This document shows positions 5,717 to 8,476 of a stretch of 8,476 nt of DNA, in pieces; position 1 is the first letter of the stretch, and each line of letters opens with the position of its first letter. The notes beneath the pieces are model-generated. The model was not told the origin of the DNA and searched no databases. It was given only the letters and a program-made list of their open reading frames with translations. Origin of the DNA: Bacillota bacterium (GTDB lineage: Bacteria > Bacillota > Clostridia > Lachnospirales > Lachnospiraceae); the NCBI GenBank assembly GCA_023437885.1, contig JAEZFH010000197.1, positions 1 through 8,476 of the forward strand. The letters are read 5' to 3'. A program made the translations under genes and the position numbers.

Positions 5717-5962
5717 TTACAGCTCTCGCAGTATTAAATCCGTGCTCCCTTGGTTCAGGCCAACTTCCACCCGCAGCACCTTGGGATGCTTCCTGTATTC
5801 CGTTCGGACCATTTCCCGCAATCCGGTTCCTCCCTGATAACCATGAATGATCCGGATGCGGTATACATCCTTCTTTACCTTCTTTAACTGGCTGTCAAGA
5901 TATATCCTGGCTTGATATTTTGTCATACCGTGGATATCCAATTCAAGAATCCCCTGATTCAT
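5717..5962 (-). CDS. Small stand-alone Smr-domain protein
   Basis: An 81-residue protein that is essentially one Smr domain, the fold found at the C-terminus of MutS2 and in small nucleic-acid endonucleases. Its hallmarks are LDIHGMT at 8-14 and the glycine motif HGYQGGTGLR at 40-49, near the expected HGxGxG position, between predicted strands RIRII and VLRVEVG. Family members act on RNA or branched DNA, and MutS2-type Smr domains act at stalled or collided ribosomes; a role here is inference. The ATG at 5962 lies 5 bases after the prfC stop, so the two genes are almost certainly one operon. The link to a translation-termination factor fits a ribosome-related role. It ends well before the terminator at 5595-5626. 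Confidence 0.85.
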   Translation of the reverse strand: MNQGILELDIHGMTKYQARIYLDSQLKKVKKDVYRIRIIHGYQGGTGLREMVRTEYRKHPKVLRVEVGLNQGSTDLILREL

Positions 5963-5967
5963 TGCCG

Positions 5968-7554
5968 TTACCTGCCGAATTCAGACAGCTCCAGTCCCTT
6001 GTTACGATCAAGCGCCGTCTGGATGCTCCAGTTGTGGACAAAGAGCAGCAATGGATTCCCTTTCAGATCCTTCACCTTTTTCGTATCCGAGGATAAACTC
6101 AGCTTGCTGATGTCGATATTCTTATTTACGACCCAACGGATATATTCATAGGGCAGGGGCTCCATTCGAATCTCCACGCCATATTCAGATTCCAGACGGA
6201 ACTTCAATACGTCAAATTGCAGGGTTCCTACCACTCCGACGATGATTTCCTCCATTCCGGTATTGTACTCCTGGAAGATCTGGATGGCTCCCTCCTGTGC
6301 GATCTGGGATATCCCCTTCAGGAACTGCTTTCTCTTCATGGTATCCACCTGCCGCACCTTGGCAAAATGCTCCGGTGAAAAGGTCGGAATTCCTTCATAG
6401 GTAAAACTGCGGTCCGTGGTGCACAGAGTATCACCGATGGAGAAAATCCCCGGATCAAAGACGCCGATAATATCCCCTGCATAAGCTTCCTCGATGATGG
6501 TTCTCTCACTTGCCATCAGCTGCTGGGGCTGGGATAAACGTATTTTTTTATTTCCCTGGATATGATTCACCTCCATGCCGGCACTGAATTTGCCGGAGCA
6601 AATTCTCATGAAGGCAACGCGATCACGGTGGGCTTTATTCATATTCGCCTGTATCTTGAAAACAAAGGCTGAAAACTCATTCTCCAGAGGATCAATGGTT
6701 CCCTCTGAGGACACTCTCGGCAGGGGTGAGGTGGTCATAGACAGGTATTTCTTCAGAAAGAACTCCACGCCGAAATTCGTCAGAGCCGAGCCGAAGAAAA
6801 CCGGAGTCAGCTTGCCGCTCAGCACCTGGCCGATGTCAAATTCACTGCTGGCGCCATCGATTAATTCGATTTCCTCTGACAGGATATTGTGATTTTCCCT
6901 GCCGATCAGATCATCCAGCCCCCGGTCCCCCAGCTCTACCTCTACTGTCTCAACCTCCTTCATGCCGTTATGTGCGGCATAAAAGCGGGATATATGCTTA
7001 TTCTCCCGGTCATAGACACCCTTAAAATTCTTGCCGGAGCCGATGGGCCAGTTGATGGGACAGGTTTGAATTCCAAGAACACTCTCAATCTCATCCAGCA
7101 ATTCAAAGGTATTCCGAGACTCCCGGTCCAGCTTATTAATAAAGGTAAAGATCGGTATCCCCCTCATAACACATACCTTAAAGAGCTTTTTCGTCTGAAC
7201 CTCCACACCCTTGGAGGCGTCGATTACCATGACTGCCGAATCCGCCGCCATCAGGGTACGGTAGGTATCCTCCGAGAAATCCTGGTGTCCCGGTGTATCC
7301 AATATATTGATACAATAATTATCATAATTAAACTGCATTACGGATGAGGTAACGGAGATACCTCTCTGTTTCTCAATCTCCATCCAGTCGGATACTGCAT
7401 GCTTATCCGTTTTTTTACCTTTCACGGAACCGGCAAGATTGATTGCTCCGCCGTAAAGCAGCAGCTTTTCCGTCAGTGTTGTCTTGCCCGCATCGGGATG
7501 GGATATAATTGCAAAGGTACGCCTTTTCTTTATTTCTTCGGTATAATTACTCAA
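5968..7554 (-). CDS. prfC: Peptide chain release factor 3 (RF3)
   Basis: A 528-residue translational GTPase that recycles RF1/RF2 from the ribosome after peptide release. The length is normal for RF3. All G motifs are visible: G1 SHPDAGKTT (18-26), G2 RGISVTSS (64-71), G3 DTPGHQDF (86-93), G4 NKLDRE (140-145) and G5 GSAL (255-258). Beta-barrel domain II follows (FSAFVFKIQANMNKAHRDR) and then the RF3-specific C-terminal domain (EEIIVGVVGTLQFDVLKFRL, ending in GLELSEFGR). The start codon is TTG at 7554-7552, giving (M)SNYTEEIKKRRTFAIISHP. It is supported by GGAGG with 7-base spacing and by the conserved N-terminus; no in-frame ATG is nearby. The smr gene follows after 5 bases. A possible upstream ORF overlaps the start; see findings. 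Confidence 0.97.
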   Translation of the reverse strand: MSNYTEEIKKRRTFAIISHPDAGKTTLTEKLLLYGGAINLAGSVKGKKTDKHAVSDWMEIEKQRGISVTSSVMQFNYDNYCINILDTPGHQDFSEDTYRTLMAADSAVMVIDASKGVEVQTKKLFKVCVMRGIPIFTFINKLDRESRNTFELLDEIESVLGIQTCPINWPIGSGKNFKGVYDRENKHISRFYAAHNGMKEVETVEVELGDRGLDDLIGRENHNILSEEIELIDGASSEFDIGQVLSGKLTPVFFGSALTNFGVEFFLKKYLSMTTSPLPRVSSEGTIDPLENEFSAFVFKIQANMNKAHRDRVAFMRICSGKFSAGMEVNHIQGNKKIRLSQPQQLMASERTIIEEAYAGDIIGVFDPGIFSIGDTLCTTDRSFTYEGIPTFSPEHFAKVRQVDTMKRKQFLKGISQIAQEGAIQIFQEYNTGMEEIIVGVVGTLQFDVLKFRLESEYGVEIRMEPLPYEYIRWVVNKNIDISKLSLSSDTKKVKDLKGNPLLLFVHNWSIQTALDRNKGLELSEFGR

Positions 7555-7594
7555 TGTAAATCCTCCAAACTGATCTATCAGATGTCTTCCACAT
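7547..7594 (-). CDS. Possible 15-residue leader peptide overlapping the prfC start
   Basis: ATG 7594 is preceded by GGAG (7603-7600) with 5-base spacing and opens a frame encoding MWKTSDRSVWRIYIE, ending in TAA at 7549-7547. That stop overlaps the prfC TTG start region (7554-7552) by 8 bases in a different frame. The prfC GGAGG ribosome binding site lies inside this ORF, so its translation could couple to or interfere with prfC initiation. There is no homology evidence; it may be chance. Confidence 0.3.
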   Translation of the reverse strand: MWKTSDRSVWRIYIE

Positions 7595-7622
7595 CAAATC
7601 TCCATAATAAATAAACCAATTC

Positions 7623-7652
7623 ATCTTAATATATTCGAAAGCGGATTGTCAA
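7623..7652 (-). promoter_or_regulatory. Probable prfC-smr promoter
   Basis: On the minus strand a perfect -35 TTGACA (7652-7647) is followed after 18 bases by TAAGAT (7628-7623, 4 of 6). TATTAA at a 15-base spacing is an alternative -10. Transcription would start near 7616, giving a leader of about 60 bases before the TTG start. Confidence 0.6.
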
Positions 7653-7654
7653 GG

Positions 7655-7776
7655 CATTTACACCGGGAAATCTCTGAAATTACTTTGAGAAATATGCGTA
7701 TCACCATAATTGCGCTTCCTTCCGAAGCTCCGCTGTCACAATGCATCGTCCTTCAGCATCGGCATTGCCCCACCTT
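7655..7776. other. Intergenic stretch between the Ig-like protein gene and the prfC promoter
   Basis: No gene is evident here. Weak inverted repeats occur (CAATGC/GCATTG near 7735-7768, GCTTC/GAAGC near 7712-7727), but none has a U-tract on the minus strand. The secreted-protein transcript therefore has no clear rho-independent terminator and may read into prfC. Confidence 0.4.
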
Positions 7777-8343
7777 CTACTGCGCAACCACCTTGACCTC
7801 TGTAATTTTCGCTTCAATACCGAGCATTTTCAGATACTGGATCAGGTAAAGCTGCATCGCAGGAGTCAGCTCACCCTGGAGGGTTGCCTCCAGTCCGACA
7901 AAATATTTAATCCCCCCGGCGGGAGCCCCGTTCTTTTTCGCTGGATCTTCCTCTGAAATAAAATGAAAGGTATGGGCCTTCTTCATCTCATTCCCGGCAC
8001 TGTCCTTTACCGCAGCAGCAGGAAGTGTCACAGTATAATCCGTATGATAGGCGAGATCTTCTTTCGGAGTAAGGATAAGCAGGTTATCTTCAATTTCATA
8101 GGTATACAAAACTGTTTGGGCAGTAACGGTCTTAATGCTGATCTGGCCCAATGCCTTGCCTTTCTTGATTTTCTCACTAAAACGGATTACTATTTCACTT
8201 TCCCTCATAATATCGGATGCCATATCTGCAGGGCTGGTTTTGGTAACAGTAGGAGCCTTCGTATCCTTCTTAGCTGCATAGGCAGGCTCTGTCATGCAGA
8301 TCAGCAGTATCATAATACAAATAATCGAAACTAACTTCTTCAT
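7777..8343 (-). CDS. Secreted protein with a bacterial Ig-like (Big_5/SbsA-type) domain
   Basis: A 188-residue exported protein. The signal peptide is MKKLVSIICIMILLICMTEP then AYA, with likely cleavage after residue 23. Residues about 29-130 match the Big_5 pattern found in S-layer and adhesin-like proteins: APTVTKTSPAD, then EIVIRFSEKI, LLILTPKEDLAYHTDYTVTLP, VKDSAGNEM and HTFHFIS. A Glu/Lys/Gly linker follows (131-144), then an unrecognised C-terminal segment (145-188) with alternating strand-like and helical stretches. No sorting signal, lipobox or transmembrane anchor is present, so it is probably released or non-covalently wall-associated. The ATG at 8343 was chosen because of GAGGAGG 6 bases upstream and the signal peptide at the N-terminus. 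A longer frame starting at 8406 would add 21 charged residues and has no ribosome binding site. Confidence 0.82.
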   Translation of the reverse strand: MKKLVSIICIMILLICMTEPAYAAKKDTKAPTVTKTSPADMASDIMRESEIVIRFSEKIKKGKALGQISIKTVTAQTVLYTYEIEDNLLILTPKEDLAYHTDYTVTLPAAAVKDSAGNEMKKAHTFHFISEEDPAKKNGAPAGGIKYFVGLEATLQGELTPAMQLYLIQYLKMLGIEAKITEVKVVAQ

Positions 8344-8360
8344 CGTATTCCTCCTCATAT

Positions 8361-8396
8361 AATCTTGCGATATCTCCTTAATTCTTGCGGTATCGC
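8361..8396. repeat. Direct and inverted repeats in the leader of the Ig-like protein gene
   Basis: AATCTTGCGATATC (8361-8374) and ATTCTTGCGGTATC (8381-8394) match at 12 of 14 positions with a 20-bp period, about two helical turns. GCGATA (8367-8372) and TATCGC (8391-8396) also form a perfect inverted repeat. They lie just upstream of the GAGGAGG ribosome binding site and may be regulator sites or an mRNA structure. Confidence 0.5.
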
Positions 8397-8410
8397 TGTT
8401 TTTCATTTTT

Positions 8411-8440
8411 TTGATAAAAGCCCTTATTTCATGGATACAA
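8411..8440 (-). promoter_or_regulatory. Weak candidate promoter for the Ig-like protein gene
   Basis: On the minus strand TTGTAT (8440-8435) and TATCAA (8416-8411) are 18 bases apart, each 4 of 6 consensus. The whole 8400-8476 stretch is AT-rich, so chance matches are likely. An alternative -10 (TATAAA, 8453-8448) would need a -35 at the window edge. Confidence 0.3.
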
Positions 8441-8476
8441 AACGTATTTTATACTTTTGATAAGAGAAAAGGGTAT

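Noticed and set aside
6889..7347. Plus-strand open frame of 152 codons opposite prfC
   Set aside because: It is antisense to a highly conserved RF3 coding region with no family match or context.
8344..8406. 21-residue N-terminal extension of the Ig-like protein (start at 8406)
   Set aside because: It would place a charged stretch before the signal peptide and has no ribosome binding site, whereas the ATG at 8343 has GAGGAGG 6 bases upstream.

Overview
The window looks like chromosomal DNA from a Gram-positive Firmicute, most likely a Clostridia/Lachnospiraceae-type anaerobe. The reasons are strong AGGAGG-type ribosome binding sites, a cell-wall sorting signal paired with a class D sortase, a MarR/ABC exporter pair, moderate GC content and rho-independent terminators. 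The genus assignment is inference. No RNA gene, CRISPR array, insertion sequence or phage gene was seen.

Layout. (1) 1-1743, minus strand: a MarR-family regulator followed by an ABC exporter half-subunit that runs off the left edge just after Walker A. The marR promoter has consensus boxes with a perfect TGTTAG-N4-CTAACA palindrome over its -10/start region, which suggests autoregulation. The ABC gene appears to carry a frameshift about ten codons after its best start. (2) 1744-2010: a divergent intergenic region with several CCGG-containing repeats and alternative hairpins. (3) 2011-4105, plus strand: a secreted acidic surface protein with two 112-residue-period repeats and an LPKTS sorting signal, overlapping by 26 bases a class D (YhcS-like) sortase. 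This looks like a dedicated substrate/enzyme pair. (4) 4176-4210: a strong bidirectional terminator between convergent transcripts. (5) 4219-5412, minus: a protein with an N-terminal J domain, a probable NTF2-like middle domain and a degenerate GGDEF domain that has lost the catalytic motif but kept an RxxD I-site-like motif. (6) 5413-5716: a leader and terminator region dense in short palindromes. (7) 5717-7554, minus: release factor 3 (prfC, TTG start) followed 5 bases later by a small Smr-domain protein, ending at a 14-bp-stem terminator. The prfC leader carries a possible 15-codon upstream ORF whose stop overlaps the prfC start. (8) 7777-8343, minus: a secreted protein with a bacterial Ig-like (Big_5) domain, preceded by a leader with 14-bp direct repeats.

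Most of the content is recognisable. The least ordinary items are the J-domain/degenerate-GGDEF protein, the LPKTS surface protein with its sortase, the apparent frameshift in the ABC exporter, and the overlapping upstream ORF in front of prfC. I see no clear evidence of a wholly new multi-gene system. The sortase pair and the J-GGDEF protein are the best places to look.
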